The notes beneath the pieces are model-generated. The model was given only the letters and a program-made list of their open reading frames with translations, was not told the origin of the DNA and searched no databases. From Marinobacter sp. 2_MG-2023 (GTDB lineage: Bacteria; Pseudomonadota; Gammaproteobacteria; Pseudomonadales; Oleiphilaceae): a DNA stretch of 64,000 nucleotides. Positions 38,142 to 47,715 of the stretch are shown in pieces. The stretch spans positions 310,001-374,000 of the forward strand of contig NZ_JAUOPH010000003.1 in NCBI RefSeq assembly GCF_030546935.1, in the 5' to 3' direction. Numbering within the stretch: position 1 is the stretch's first letter; each line of letters begins with the position of its first letter. The position numbers and the translations under genes were made by a program.

Positions 38142-39623
38142 TCACCCGGGCGGATCGAGTAGTTGATAGTCAGCTGTGTCGGCGTGGCGGGTGGAAAAAC
38201 GATAGGAAAAGGTGAAGCCTGGCCAGTTCAGGGTGTTCTTTCCGTTGGCATCGAGGTACCAGGAATTGCAACCAGAACTCCACACGCTGCCTTCAAGCCC
38301 CTGTTGAACAACGCTGGAATAGCGTTCCTGGCGATCTTTTCGAACGTCCATGGCGGCACCGGGATACTTTTGCAGAACCTTCAGGCAATCGAGTACATAG
38401 TTAAATTGTGATTCCAGCATGTACAGAATGGAATTGTGCGCCAGATTGGTATTCGGCCCATACAGCATAAAAAGATTCGGGAAGCCGGAGACCGTAATGC
38501 CTTTGAAGGCAACAGCGCCATCTTGCCAGGCTTCGTTAAGCGTTTTTCCTCCGCGCCCGGTTACACGAATTGGAGACAGGAACTCCGAGGCACGGAAGCC
38601 GGTTCCAAAGATAATGGCATCAACAGGATAGTGGTCACCGGACCGTGTCTGGACGCCAGTGCTGTCGATCTTTTCGATCGGGTCTGTAACCAGGTCCAGA
38701 TTGGGTCGGTTAATGGCTGGATACCAGTCATTGGAAATCAGAATCCGCTTACAACCAATCTGGTAATCGGGAATGATGTGTTTGAGCTTTTCCGGATCCG
38801 AAACATATTTGGTGGCCTCCGTTTTGGCCTGTCTGGCAAATATGTCGAGCAGGCGACTGAAACGGGTGAACGCCAGGCCCCGGCTTTCGTTCTTCCAATA
38901 AATCAGATAGCGGTAAAGCCTGTCCCAAATGGGAATGACCTTGAACAGGGTTTGCTCCCAGCGTTTGAAGGGCCTGTCTGCTTTTGGCAGAACCCAGGCG
39001 GCTGAGCGTTGAAACAGGGAAAGCGATTGAACCTTGCCAGCAATTTCCGGTACGAACTGAATCGCGCTGGCTCCGGTACCGATAACCGCAACGCGCTTGT
39101 CCGTAAGATCATAAACATGATCCCAACGTGCCGAGTGAAAGCAGGTTCCTTCAAAATCGTTCATGCCTTTGATATCGGGCCACGCAGGCTGATTCAACTG
39201 GCCGGTTGCCGTGATGACGACTTGTGCTTCGAGAGTTTCACCGCTGGTAAGTCTTAGCGACCAGAGGTTGAGGCTTTCGTCAAACGTCGCTTCCGCCACT
39301 TCGCAGTTGAAACGGATCTGATTTCCAAGGCCGTACTTTTCAACGCAGTGTTCCATGTACCCGAGGAGTTCATGCTGTAGCCCGAATTTGCGCGACCAGT
39401 CGTGTTTGGGTTCGAAAGAGTAGGAGTAAAAGTGCGATTGCACATCGCAGGCAGCGCCGGGGTATGTGTTGTCGCGCCAGGTACCACCAACGTGGCTGTC
39501 TTTTTCCAGCAGTGTGACCCGCTCAAAGCCTGCTTTTTTTAGTTGAATCGCCATGCCCAGGCCGCCAAACCCGGTTCCGATTATGATGATTGAGGGCTGT
39601 GTACTGCTGTTTTGCTGAGTCAT
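38142..39623 (-). CDS. Flavin-containing monooxygenase, Baeyer-Villiger type
   Basis: 493 residues from the ATG at 39623 (an upstream ATG at 39662 adds 13 residues without a better ribosome site). FAD site IIIIGTGFGGLGMAIQLKKA, the Baeyer-Villiger signature FEGTCFHSARWDH (about 150-162), and NADPH site AVIGTGASAIQFVPEIA. Late motif ADAIIFGTGFRASEF-like DAIIFGTGFRASEFL. It would insert oxygen next to a ketone, or oxidise a heteroatom, using NADPH and O2. Such enzymes occur in hydrocarbon and ketone degradation in marine bacteria. It is monocistronic. Confidence 0.88.
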   Translation of the reverse strand: MTQQNSSTQPSIIIIGTGFGGLGMAIQLKKAGFERVTLLEKDSHVGGTWRDNTYPGAACDVQSHFYSYSFEPKHDWSRKFGLQHELLGYMEHCVEKYGLGNQIRFNCEVAEATFDESLNLWSLRLTSGETLEAQVVITATGQLNQPAWPDIKGMNDFEGTCFHSARWDHVYDLTDKRVAVIGTGASAIQFVPEIAGKVQSLSLFQRSAAWVLPKADRPFKRWEQTLFKVIPIWDRLYRYLIYWKNESRGLAFTRFSRLLDIFARQAKTEATKYVSDPEKLKHIIPDYQIGCKRILISNDWYPAINRPNLDLVTDPIEKIDSTGVQTRSGDHYPVDAIIFGTGFRASEFLSPIRVTGRGGKTLNEAWQDGAVAFKGITVSGFPNLFMLYGPNTNLAHNSILYMLESQFNYVLDCLKVLQKYPGAAMDVRKDRQERYSSVVQQGLEGSVWSSGCNSWYLDANGKNTLNWPGFTFSYRFSTRHADTADYQLLDPPG

Positions 39624-39792
39624 ATCTGCTGGTCCAACCGTTTTATTATAATAGTGACGCATTGTTCATTATACGCACCTGGCGTAACGCGCGGTATGGC
39701 AGTTTAGGACAGTGTGGGTGGCTGCACAGAGTGTACTGCCCGGGGGGCGGGCAGGAACGGTTTGATGAGGGTGTCTGGTATGGCTGCCCAGG

Positions 39793-40065
39793 TTAATCCT
39801 GAGCAGCGTTCAGAAGGTCTGGCTTTTTCAGAGCTTTCTGGAAGAGATCTTTGTCCTCGGCGATGGCCATGGCGCACTTTTCGGCCATATCATCGCCCAG
39901 GCCTTCAACTTTCCGCGCCAGAAAAACCTGAATTTCTTCCGCCAGCTCGAGTATTTTGTCTCGGGCATCAGCGTCTGCTTTTGAAGTGAAAAGCATGGTG
40001 TCAGGGTTTTTTAATGCCATATCCAGGCCGTCCCTATCGGAAAAATAGACTGCTTGTACCGCCAT
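39793..40065 (-). CDS. yebG: YebG family SOS-induced protein
   Basis: 90 residues from the ATG at 40065, chosen because GAGGA precedes it and E. coli YebG also begins MAV. Matching features: MAVQAVYFSDRDG at the start, LFTSKADADARDKILELAEE (compare the SFTSKKEADAYDKML region of E. coli YebG), and a C-terminal AEDKDLFQKALKKP. YebG is a small DNA-damage-inducible protein of unknown biochemical role. A LexA box lies 31 bp upstream. Confidence 0.85.
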   Translation of the reverse strand: MAVQAVYFSDRDGLDMALKNPDTMLFTSKADADARDKILELAEEIQVFLARKVEGLGDDMAEKCAMAIAEDKDLFQKALKKPDLLNAAQD

Positions 40066-40095
40066 GGTCATTCCTCGCAGTGAATGTCTGCTTTA

Positions 40096-40111
40096 CTGTA
40101 TAAGCATACAG
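40096..40111. promoter_or_regulatory. LexA (SOS) box of yebG
   Basis: CTGTATAAGCATACAG is CTG-N10-CAG with extended TA at its left side, close to the LexA consensus. It is 31 bp upstream of the yebG start on the minus strand. yebG is a LexA target in other gammaproteobacteria, so the two calls support each other. Confidence 0.85.
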
Positions 40112-40190
40112 TGTATCCGACTATCACATAGAAAAACACCCATGAGCGGCGAAAGCTGTCAGCTCGTCGGGAAGGCTTTTAAAATTCCAA

Positions 40191-41159
40191 TTAATAGCGT
40201 AACAGCGCCGAACCCCAGGTAAAGCCGCCGCCAAACGCCTCAAGCAAAATAACCTCATTGCGTTGAATACGCCCGTCTCTGACCGCAACATCCAGGGCAA
40301 GGGGAATGGAAGCAGCGGAGGTGTTGCCGTGTTCGTTGACGGTAACAACCACCTGGTCCATGGACATATTCAGTTTTTTTGCGGTGGCAGAAATGATTCG
40401 GAGGTTGGCCTGATGGGGAACCAGCCAGTCAATATCAGACTTTTTCATTCGGTTTGCTGCCAGGGTCTCGTCAACAATCTTGCCCAGGGTGTTTACAGCA
40501 ACTTTGAAGACTTCGTTGCCTTTCATTTCCACGAAAGCCAGCCCGGCTTTTACCTGATCGTAGCCATCGGCAATGCCGCAGGGAACATGCAGGAGTTTTT
40601 CGTACTTACCGTCTGCGTGGATGTGCGTGGAAAGAATCCCGGTTTCTTCATGTGCTTCAAGAATAACAGCGCCCGCACCGTCACCGAATAGCACGCAGGT
40701 GCCTCGATCTGACCAGTCTATGATGCGAGAAAACACTTCCGCACCCACAACCAGTGCCTTTTTACTGCTTCCGGTTTTTATGAATTTGTCGGCAACCGAG
40801 AGAGCGTAGACAAAGCCGCTGCATACCGCTTGTATGTCGAAAGCCGGGCAGCCACGAATACCCAGCCGTGCCTGCAGAATGCAGGCAGAACTCGGGAAAA
40901 TCTTGTCGGGAGTGGATGTGGCAAAAATGATCAGATCGATATCGCTGGCATCGATACCAGCGGCCTCTATGGCATTGAGCGCGGCCTGCTCGGCCAGGTC
41001 CACTGTTGTCTGGCCCTCAACAGCAATGTGCCGCCGTTCGATTCCTGTGCGCTCACGGATCCACTCGTCTGTGGTATCGACTGTCTTTTCGAGGTCTTTA
41101 TTGGTAACTATATTCTCTGGCAGATAAGAGCCAGTGCCGGCAATACGTGCAAAGGTCAT
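40191..41159 (-). CDS. fabH: Beta-ketoacyl-ACP synthase III
   Basis: 322 residues from the ATG at 41159 (a GTG at 41174 is possible). Canonical Fab[37 protein letters not shown], active-site Cys in [15 protein letters not shown] (about 112), His in [11 protein letters not shown] and Asn in [15 protein letters not shown]; ends [17 protein letters not shown]. It starts fatty-acid chains by condensing acetyl-CoA (or another short acyl-CoA) with malonyl-ACP. It is not next to other fab genes, so it may be an additional or specialised copy. Confidence 0.92.
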   Translation of the reverse strand: MTFARIAGTGSYLPENIVTNKDLEKTVDTTDEWIRERTGIERRHIAVEGQTTVDLAEQAALNAIEAAGIDASDIDLIIFATSTPDKIFPSSACILQARLGIRGCPAFDIQAVCSGFVYALSVADKFIKTGSSKKALVVGAEVFSRIIDWSDRGTCVLFGDGAGAVILEAHEETGILSTHIHADGKYEKLLHVPCGIADGYDQVKAGLAFVEMKGNEVFKVAVNTLGKIVDETLAANRMKKSDIDWLVPHQANLRIISATAKKLNMSMDQVVVTVNEHGNTSAASIPLALDVAVRDGRIQRNEVILLEAFGGGFTWGSALLRY

Positions 41160-41310
41160 TCGCGAAAATCCCACGGTGTGTCCGATTAGGGAGCAATATG
41201 CATCTATAGCGCCCTTATGATGTCTCGGGCACTCAATGCGTTTTAAACGCTCCTTGGCTTGCGAGCATGCTATACCTCTGAACCTTTGTCTGTTATTAGC
41301 GGTTTGTCAA

Positions 41311-41359
41311 AGACACCGGTGAAAACTTCCGTTTGGCCGGTCTTTTTCATCCGGTGTCT
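41311..41359 (-). terminator. Long hairpin downstream of the 42.3 kb binding-protein gene
   Basis: AGACACCGG (41311-41319) pairs perfectly with CCGGTGTCT (41351-41359); pairing continues TGAAAA with TTTTCA after a one-base bulge, about 15 pairs with a 17-base loop. It starts 19 bp beyond the stop of the minus-strand gene. The T run is imperfect. Confidence 0.5.
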
Positions 41360-41377
41360 GATTCGTTTCTGGGGCTT

Positions 41378-42343
41378 CTAATCAACAAAGCTGGATTGAC
41401 TTGCGATCAGGGGTGAGAGGGCAACATTCCAGTGTTGCATGCCGCTTCGGCTATACACGTAATGTCCACTGATAGATTTGATTTGAGGTATCTGGTGGGG
41501 CTTCAGGCCATTAAGAATCAGTGATGCCAGCCGGGCACCCGTGACCCCCTCCTGGTAGGCGGAAACGGTAAATCCGCCGATGCCCTGATTTTCCCCGATG
41601 AAAATATCCCAGAATGAAAATATGGGAACTTGAGAGCGAATGAACGCCTGATCCATCAGATCCCTGGGTTGGATGTATTTATCGTTTCGGTCACGGATGG
41701 TGTGATGGGTGCCTACGATGATCGCATCATATCGCTCGTGTGCTGTGAAAACGGCGTTTAGCCAGGCGTCCTTATCGTTGGTGAGCACGATATCGAGATG
41801 AGAGCCATGAAGCCTGGTTTGACGAACATCTCCGAAATATTCCTCAACCGCATTTCTCATAGTTGGTGAATCGTCCATCAAGACCAGAAAGCGTTCATTT
41901 TGCTTCAGTACCTTACGCATATGGCGAACGTTCTCAGCAAAGAAAGGGCGCTCAAGAATACCGGTGACAAGGGGGTGCGTCAGCGCTGGGTGCTGGTCAG
42001 GGCCACCATTTACTCCGAAAAAGACCACAGGGATTTCGTTGTCGGCAAGGTGCTGTGCCATGAGTGTAAATGCGTTGTCATCACCCAATATCGCAACGTC
42101 CGGTTTTATTTCAGCCACAGTTTGCTGGATGCTTGCTACTTTCTGAGGCCACTCTGATTTAGGTAGGCGCTTGGTATCGAGCGCCAGTACGCGGATGTCA
42201 TATTTAGCCCCCAGGACCGATTCGATGGCGCGGAGGTAATCAGCATCCCATTTGTATTCATCGTGATAGCTTTCGATAACGACGACGGTTTTTCCGAAAC
42301 ATAAAGGGCTGACCAGTAAAAGAGCTAGGATAAGAAAACGCAT
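41378..42343 (-). CDS. Periplasmic ABC-type substrate-binding protein (orphan)
   Basis: 321 residues from the ATG at 42343, which has AAAGG upstream and starts a signal peptide (MRFLILALLLVSPLCFG). ABC_sub_bind type: VVVIESYHDEYKWDADYLRA, KPDVAILGDDNAFTLMAQHL, IPVVFFGVNGGP, FLVLMDDSPTMRNAVEEYFG, GFTVSAYQEGVTGARLASLIL. No permease or ATPase gene adjoins it. Similar proteins are often genetically tied to histidine kinases or cyclic-di-GMP enzymes; here the neighbours are fabH and a divergent nitronate monooxygenase. It is probably a sensor partner or works with a distant system. Confidence 0.7.
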   Translation of the reverse strand: MRFLILALLLVSPLCFGKTVVVIESYHDEYKWDADYLRAIESVLGAKYDIRVLALDTKRLPKSEWPQKVASIQQTVAEIKPDVAILGDDNAFTLMAQHLADNEIPVVFFGVNGGPDQHPALTHPLVTGILERPFFAENVRHMRKVLKQNERFLVLMDDSPTMRNAVEEYFGDVRQTRLHGSHLDIVLTNDKDAWLNAVFTAHERYDAIIVGTHHTIRDRNDKYIQPRDLMDQAFIRSQVPIFSFWDIFIGENQGIGGFTVSAYQEGVTGARLASLILNGLKPHQIPQIKSISGHYVYSRSGMQHWNVALSPLIASQSSFVD

Positions 42344-42573
42344 GAAATGACCTTTTATTGTTTTTTGGCTGAAAGGAAAGCGGGCCAGACGGCCGAGTAA
42401 TCTGAGGTGATACACCCCGGAGTACTTAAGCAAAAACCAGGCCTGCGTTTATCTATCTGTTTTTAAATGGTTTGGTGATACTTTCATGATGCCAGTGTCT
42501 GGAATTGCAGACGCCTGTGTCTGGCGTTCCGGACAATGCTGGCGACAAACACATGATCAACAAAGGAGCTGGA

Positions 42574-43635
42574 ATGAACTCGCACAATAGTTTTCTGAAA
42601 CGATCCGGTATTCGGTATCCCATCGTTCAGGCGCCAATGGCCGGGGTCTCGACGCCTCAACTTGCGGCTTCCGTTACCAATGCTGGTGGCCTGGGTTCCT
42701 TGGGAATAGGCGCAAGCTCTCCAGCTCAGGCCAGGGAAATGATCAAGCAGACTCAGGCTCTGACCACTGGGCCATTCAATGTGAATGTGTTTTGTCATCA
42801 GCCTGCGCGACGAGATCCTGCCCGGGAGGCCAACTGGTTGAAGTACCTGGCACCCTTGTTCGCTGAAGCGGGCGTGGAGCCACCGGATTCGCTCAGTGAA
42901 ATTTACACATCGTTTGTTGAAGACGCCGAAACGCTCGAAATGCTGCTTGAGCTGAAACCTGCGGTTGTCAGTTTTCACTTTGGTATTCCATCGCCTGAAT
43001 ACATTTCGGTATTGCAGGGAGCAGGAGTCTATACCATGGCCACGGCCACAAGCCCGGGCGAAGCAGCGCAGATTGAAGCGGCTGGAATTGACGCCATCGT
43101 GGCACAGGGAATTGAAGCTGGCGGACACAGGGGGATTTTCAATACGGAAGCTACAGATGAAGGTTTGAGCACTCTGGTTCTTGTACGATTGCTATCACGC
43201 CAGACAGCTCTGCCTGTTATCGCTGCCGGTGGAATCATGGACGGTTTTGCCATGAAAGCCGCGATGGCTTCCGGTGCAGCTGCTGTGCAGCTCGGCACCG
43301 CGTTTGTTCTATGCTCGGAATCCGCTGCAAATGATGCATACCGGGCAGCACTGAAAAGCGAAAGAGCAAAGCAAACGCGACTAACCAAAGTGCTCTCCGG
43401 CAGGCCGGCACGGGGGATCGTCAACCGGCTCATTTCGTTTGGCGAAGCCAAAGACAGCCCACCGCCAGCCGATTACCCGGTTGCCTATGATGCAGCTAAA
43501 TATCTCAATGGAGCGGCGTCCAGACTTGGCAACCATGAATTCGCTGCGCAATGGGCGGGGCAAGGAGCACCTTTGGCGCGGGAGTTACCGGCCGCGGATT
43601 TGATGGCATTGATTCTCAGGGAAAACGTATCATAA
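42574..43635 (+). CDS. Nitronate monooxygenase (2-nitropropane dioxygenase family)
   Basis: 353 residues from ATG 42574 with AAAGGAG upstream. TIM-barrel flavoprotein: [67 protein letters not shown] (FMN/active His region) and [20 protein letters not shown] with [17 protein letters not shown]. It oxidises nitronates such as propionate 3-nitronate with O2 and FMN. Its stop overlaps that of the convergent hydrolase gene by 6 bp. Confidence 0.9.
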   Translation: MNSHNSFLKRSGIRYPIVQAPMAGVSTPQLAASVTNAGGLGSLGIGASSPAQAREMIKQTQALTTGPFNVNVFCHQPARRDPAREANWLKYLAPLFAEAGVEPPDSLSEIYTSFVEDAETLEMLLELKPAVVSFHFGIPSPEYISVLQGAGVYTMATATSPGEAAQIEAAGIDAIVAQGIEAGGHRGIFNTEATDEGLSTLVLVRLLSRQTALPVIAAGGIMDGFAMKAAMASGAAAVQLGTAFVLCSESAANDAYRAALKSERAKQTRLTKVLSGRPARGIVNRLISFGEAKDSPPPADYPVAYDAAKYLNGAASRLGNHEFAAQWAGQGAPLARELPAADLMALILRENVS

Positions 43636-44871
43636 CCGATTGACAGGTTTGCAAGCATCGGGGGATGCCGCCAGCCACTCCAGTATCTGATCGTGCACCA
43701 CCTTGTTGTCGAGTAAGTCCAGGTGATTCAGATTTTCGAACACGCGACAGTTTTCGGGGCTTATGGAGAGCTTCTTTAAATTATCAGAATGATGCCCTTT
43801 TGCGCTGCCCAGTCGAACGAGAAGGTCGCCTACCATCATGCTGGTAAAGTCGGAGACGTTCTTACCAATGGCTGCAGCTATAAAGAAGTGCCGCGTGCCT
43901 TCTCGCAGCGGAACCGGCTGGCGGTAGTCCGGGTGGAAGTCATCCTGATCGATACCCTCCCAGTCATCGTCCAGTAAATTGCCGTGTCGCAGGTCCTTGA
44001 TACCTGCGCTGGTGTGCTGGCCCAAAGCAAACGGACTGGCGTAACGGAATTTCTTCATAACGAAGGTCAGCATATTTCCGGCCTTGGCTACGGCTGAGCC
44101 ATGATGAGGCGAGCCGAGATAAAGGGCATTTTTCAAAAGCCCGGTCCACGGCAGGTTGAGTTCACTGCTGTACCAGCAGGCGCTACGAATAACGAGCCCT
44201 CCCATGCTGTGGCCAATCAGGGTAAGCTCCTCGATCTCAACTGGCCAGGATTCAACTAAATTCTCAAGTAACTGACTTAACTCCTCGCCATTGTGTGAAA
44301 TATGCTTTCCAGTATTGTAATTCAGATACAAGGGTGTGAAGCCAGACTCACGTTGCAACTCCGTACCCAGGTCCCCTTCATTGTGTCCTTTCCAGTACTC
44401 ATGGGAGAGGCATAAACCATGAACCAATACTACGATTTTTGAGCTGGCATCCTGAATTGAGGCAAAGCCATTCACAGAGCCTGGCCCGACTTTCTGACCA
44501 GCGCTGTTTCGAAAATGCATGGGAATGGCCAGGGGATTGTTGCTGGCTTCCAGATGATCCCCGCATACTCCGTTCAGTGCGGCTGCAACCTTCACGCTTT
44601 GTGATGACTTCAGGATATCCTCCTGGGCTGAGAATTTGTCAAGCGACCGATGTAGCTCCTGTTGCAGCAATGAAGTGGTCGACTGGATGACCTGGTAAGT
44701 CCGGCCCTGAGACCCCTCCTCAGGAGGCACTCCCGCCATGTCGCGCAGTCGATTCAGTGGGTTCACTTCCCTCGCAATAGTGCGATGCGTTCTTTCGACA
44801 ATCTGAGTAACGCCACTGGTAACATCCAGGAGTAGTTGGGCGGAACCGTGTATCGATTTGATTGATACCAT
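43630..44871 (-). CDS. Alpha/beta hydrolase, PGAP1/lipase-like
   Basis: 413 residues. The oxyanion strand [20 protein letters not shown] (about 150) and the nucleophile elbow [20 protein letters not shown] (Ser about 222) are clear; the late His may be in [19 protein letters not shown]. The N-terminal 140 residues are helical and family-specific. It probably hydrolyses an ester or lipid; there is no clear signal peptide. No operon partners; 231 bp separate it from the divergent antitoxin gene. Confidence 0.8.
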   Translation of the reverse strand: MVSIKSIHGSAQLLLDVTSGVTQIVERTHRTIAREVNPLNRLRDMAGVPPEEGSQGRTYQVIQSTTSLLQQELHRSLDKFSAQEDILKSSQSVKVAAALNGVCGDHLEASNNPLAIPMHFRNSAGQKVGPGSVNGFASIQDASSKIVVLVHGLCLSHEYWKGHNEGDLGTELQRESGFTPLYLNYNTGKHISHNGEELSQLLENLVESWPVEIEELTLIGHSMGGLVIRSACWYSSELNLPWTGLLKNALYLGSPHHGSAVAKAGNMLTFVMKKFRYASPFALGQHTSAGIKDLRHGNLLDDDWEGIDQDDFHPDYRQPVPLREGTRHFFIAAAIGKNVSDFTSMMVGDLLVRLGSAKGHHSDNLKKLSISPENCRVFENLNHLDLLDNKVVHDQILEWLAASPDACKPVNRL

Positions 44872-45065
44872 TTTACTGTGCTCCAGAAGTCGTTCAGAAC
44901 GTTCTCATCATAGGATAGAACACTATCCGGCAAATCCTGGCGCACGCAAATGGCCCGTTTTCAGATAAATGGTGACAACTCGGCATCAATGCCGCTTTCC
45001 AGCGTAAATGACAAGATTCGGAGTACAAACTCAAGGCTATCAAAAAAATACAATTGTTGTTATAT

Positions 45066-45081
45066 TGTTCACATATGAACA
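45066..45081. promoter_or_regulatory. Inverted repeat, candidate antitoxin operator
   Basis: TGTTCA-CATA-TGAACA is a perfect 6-bp inverted repeat with a 4-bp spacer, ending 21 bp before the antitoxin start and next to an AT-rich TATATT element that could be the -10 box. Antitoxins of this kind usually repress their own operon. Confidence 0.5.
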
Positions 45082-45102
45082 GCATGCGGTGAGGAGTGCA
45101 CC

Positions 45103-45507
45103 ATGACAGCTGTGGTTGAACGTAAAAGCGCGGAAGGCGACCGTGAAGCCGAGAAAGGGCGCGTTGCGCTAAAGGGATTCTTTCGGGTAACGGAAGAATG
45201 GGGGTGTAATGCTGAAGAGCGCAGCAAGCTTCTTGGCGGTCCATCCAGGACAACGCTTTATAACTACGCAAAGCTTAATCCGACCAAACTTTCCAATGAC
45301 ACAATGGAGCGAATAAGCTACATCCTGGGCATCTACAAGGCTCTTCAGCTTCTGTATCCGACTCATGAGCGAGCGAATCGCAGGATCCGCCTTAAAACGT
45401 CTGAAGTGCCCTTTGGCGGAAAGTCGGCGATGGAGTTCATGACGCAAGGCTCGATGATGAACCTTATGTTGGCCCGTCAGTATTTTGATGCCAAACGGGG
45501 GTGGTGA
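45103..45507 (+). CDS. Xre/MbcA/ParS antitoxin (DUF2384) of a RES-Xre pair
   Basis: 134 residues. Helix-turn-helix at about 25-70 (FRVTEEWGCNAEERSKLLGG, TTLYNYAKLNPTKL), then the DUF2384 toxin-binding part (ERISYILGIYKALQLLYPTH, PFGGKSAMEFMTQGSMMNLM with the GGKSALEFM-like motif). It should bind and neutralise the RES toxin encoded next and repress the operon. The toxin start overlaps its stop by one base (TGATG). Confidence 0.88.
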   Translation: MTAVVERKSAEGDREAEKGRVALKGFFRVTEEWGCNAEERSKLLGGPSRTTLYNYAKLNPTKLSNDTMERISYILGIYKALQLLYPTHERANRRIRLKTSEVPFGGKSAMEFMTQGSMMNLMLARQYFDAKRGW

Positions 45508-46208
45508 TGTTCTCCACCCCCCCTTTACACCTCCCTGAGTGGGATACCTATCGAATCATCCCCAGCCATTATCCACCCATAGACCTTTTTGAGCGCATCT
45601 ACGATCCAGAGGAATTCGAGCTTGCGTTCGAGATCGAAGGCATGACAAATCCACGGTTGCGGGATCAGGTAGGGGATATTGAACTCGTTCGTCCTGACGA
45701 CAGAGTCAGCGGGCCAGGCAGTACCCCTGTGATGGCATCGTTTACCCATCTGGGCTTTGGAAGTCGCTTCGCCGACAGGCATTTTGGGGTTTACTACGCA
45801 GCCAGCAGCCTTGATGCTGCAATCCGGGAAACCGTTTATCACAAAGAACGTGAAATGGCGGCCGCGAATGAAGATTCAATAGCGCTTACCATGCGCGCCT
45901 ACATTGGTAGTGTGGCGCTGGACATGCACGACATTCGGGGCCCAGAGTTTGCAGATTTGCATAATCCGGATGCGGATGATTACGTGTTGAGCCAGAAGTT
46001 TGCAAGTCGTTGGCGCACCAAAGGATCAAACGGGCTTTTATACAACAGTGTCCGGTGCCCCGGCAGCGAATGTATCGCTGCGTTCAAACCGCGAGCCGTT
46101 TCTATTCCAGTGCAAGGACCTCACTTGAAATACTTCTGGGATGGAGACAAGCAACGTATTACTCATTGGGCAGAAATAGGGGAGGCGCACGTGTTAAGCG
46201 GGCATTGA
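45507..46208 (+). CDS. RES family NAD+-degrading toxin
   Basis: 233 residues from ATG 45507 (GTG 45501 and 45504 are in frame just before). RES-domain landmarks: Arg in HLGFGSRFADRHFGVYYAAS, Glu in LDAAIRETVYHKER and Ser in LLYNSVRCPGSECIAAFKP, matching the R-E-S residues used for NAD+ phosphorolysis or hydrolysis. When free it depletes NAD+ and stops growth. It lies directly before the mqo gene, 46 bp away. Confidence 0.88.
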   Translation: MFSTPPLHLPEWDTYRIIPSHYPPIDLFERIYDPEEFELAFEIEGMTNPRLRDQVGDIELVRPDDRVSGPGSTPVMASFTHLGFGSRFADRHFGVYYAASSLDAAIRETVYHKEREMAAANEDSIALTMRAYIGSVALDMHDIRGPEFADLHNPDADDYVLSQKFASRWRTKGSNGLLYNSVRCPGSECIAAFKPRAVSIPVQGPHLKYFWDGDKQRITHWAEIGEAHVLSGH

Positions 46209-46254
46209 GCCCTTCCTGTAACTTTCATAAAACTGACTCTGGCGAATAGATCTT

Positions 46255-47715
46255 ATGAACATAATTATTATCGGTGCAGGGATTATGGGGACCACCTTTG
46301 CCACTTTGGCAAAAGAGCTGGCACCGGAGCTGGATATCACAGTTCTTGAACGGCTTGACGGCCCCGGGGCAGGAAATTCCTGGGTGTTCAATAACGCCGG
46401 CACCGGGCATGAGGCGAATTGTGAGCTCAATTACACCCCGGTGGACGAAGAGGTTATTTCGGTTGATAAGGCGGTGAAAATTCACGCCCAGTTCAATGTG
46501 GCCAAACAGTTCTGGGCCTATCTCGTCCAGAAGGGCGCTATCAAAGACCCTAAATCGTTCATAAACCAGACCAAGCACTGCACTATTGTTTCCGAATCGG
46601 CGATCGAAGAACTGCGGTTACGCTTCAAGGAAATGTCCGCCCACCATTTTTTCGAGCAGATGCGCTATTCCGAAGATTTCGACGAGATCAAAAGCTGGAT
46701 TCCCTACACCATGGAGGAGCGTCCCCGCCACGAAAAAATGGCAGCGACCGCGATCGAAACGGGTACGGACGTCAACTTTGGTTCGCTGACCGAGCAAATG
46801 GCCAGTTATGCGGTTAAAGATCTGGGTGTAAAGATTGAATACGGCACCCATGTTAAACGTGTGCATCGAAGCCCAGCCGGGAGCTGGCTTGTTGAAACCA
46901 AGAATAAGGGGGTTGATCGGCAGTACAAGGCGGACGTGCTTTTCGTCGGTGCCGGAGGGGGCGCATTCCCGATTCTGAAAAAGAGCCACCTGCCTTTCTC
47001 CCGTCGGTTCACCGGCTTCCCCGTTGGTGGTCGCTTCTTGCAGGCGCCGATCAGCGCCGAGCAGGCTACGCAATACCGGGCGAAAACCTATGGCAAAGCG
47101 AAGGTTGGTGCGCCTCCGATGTCTGTCCCGCATCTGGATCTTCGGGTCGCTGATGGCCAGCACTACCTGCTGTTCGGCCCCTTCGCGTCGTTCAAACCTG
47201 TGCTTGAGAGAGGCCGTGGTTTCCTCGATTACCTGCGCTCCATGCGCCTGCATGATATTCCGGGCTTGCTGAACGTGGCAATTGAGCACTTTCCTTTGGT
47301 CAAGTATCTGGTTTCGGAGACCTTCAAAGGTGAGAAAAGCATGTTCAAGGAGCTGGATAACTTCGCCCCGGGCATGAGTAAAAAGTTCAACTGGAAGGCA
47401 GTTGAGGCAGGGCAGCGTGTGCAGATCATCCGGGATGGTGACCTGCAGATGGGCACCGAGATTCTGGTATCAAGTGACAAAACCTACGGCACACTGTTAG
47501 GTGCATCACCCGGGGCGTCGGTATCGCCGGAAGTCATGTTGCGTTGCCTGGAGCAGATTCTTCCATCTATTTTTACCAGTGAGGAAGCGGGTAAAAAGAT
47601 GAAAGATATCTTCCCCGAGGACAACCTGGATACCCTGGCCCATAATCCGGAGCGTTACCGAGAGGTTCGAGATGCCGTCAATGGGCTGCTGGGTATTACT
47701 GAATCACTCTATTAA
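46255..47715 (+). CDS. mqo: Malate:quinone oxidoreductase
   Basis: 486 residues. FAD site IIIIGAGIMGTTFATLAKEL, GPGAGNSWVFNNAGTGHEANCELNYTP, then FPVGGRFLQAP, GPFASFKPVLERGRGFLDYL and a C-terminal LGASPGASVSPEVMLRCLEQ; all are Mqo landmarks. It oxidises malate to oxaloacetate and passes electrons to the quinone pool as a peripheral membrane enzyme of the citric acid cycle. The stop overlaps that of the convergent DUF1254 gene by 12 bp. Confidence 0.95.
   Translation: MNIIIIGAGIMGTTFATLAKELAPELDITVLERLDGPGAGNSWVFNNAGTGHEANCELNYTPVDEEVISVDKAVKIHAQFNVAKQFWAYLVQKGAIKDPKSFINQTKHCTIVSESAIEELRLRFKEMSAHHFFEQMRYSEDFDEIKSWIPYTMEERPRHEKMAATAIETGTDVNFGSLTEQMASYAVKDLGVKIEYGTHVKRVHRSPAGSWLVETKNKGVDRQYKADVLFVGAGGGAFPILKKSHLPFSRRFTGFPVGGRFLQAPISAEQATQYRAKTYGKAKVGAPPMSVPHLDLRVADGQHYLLFGPFASFKPVLERGRGFLDYLRSMRLHDIPGLLNVAIEHFPLVKYLVSETFKGEKSMFKELDNFAPGMSKKFNWKAVEAGQRVQIIRDGDLQMGTEILVSSDKTYGTLLGASPGASVSPEVMLRCLEQILPSIFTSEEAGKKMKDIFPEDNLDTLAHNPERYREVRDAVNGLLGITESLY

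Noticed and set aside
42484..43128. 214-codon minus-strand frame opposite nitronate monooxygenase
   Set aside because: Antisense to conserved flavoprotein sequence; no independent support.
46618..47289. 223-codon minus-strand frame inside mqo
   Set aside because: Wholly antisense to conserved mqo sequence; no ribosome site or domain.
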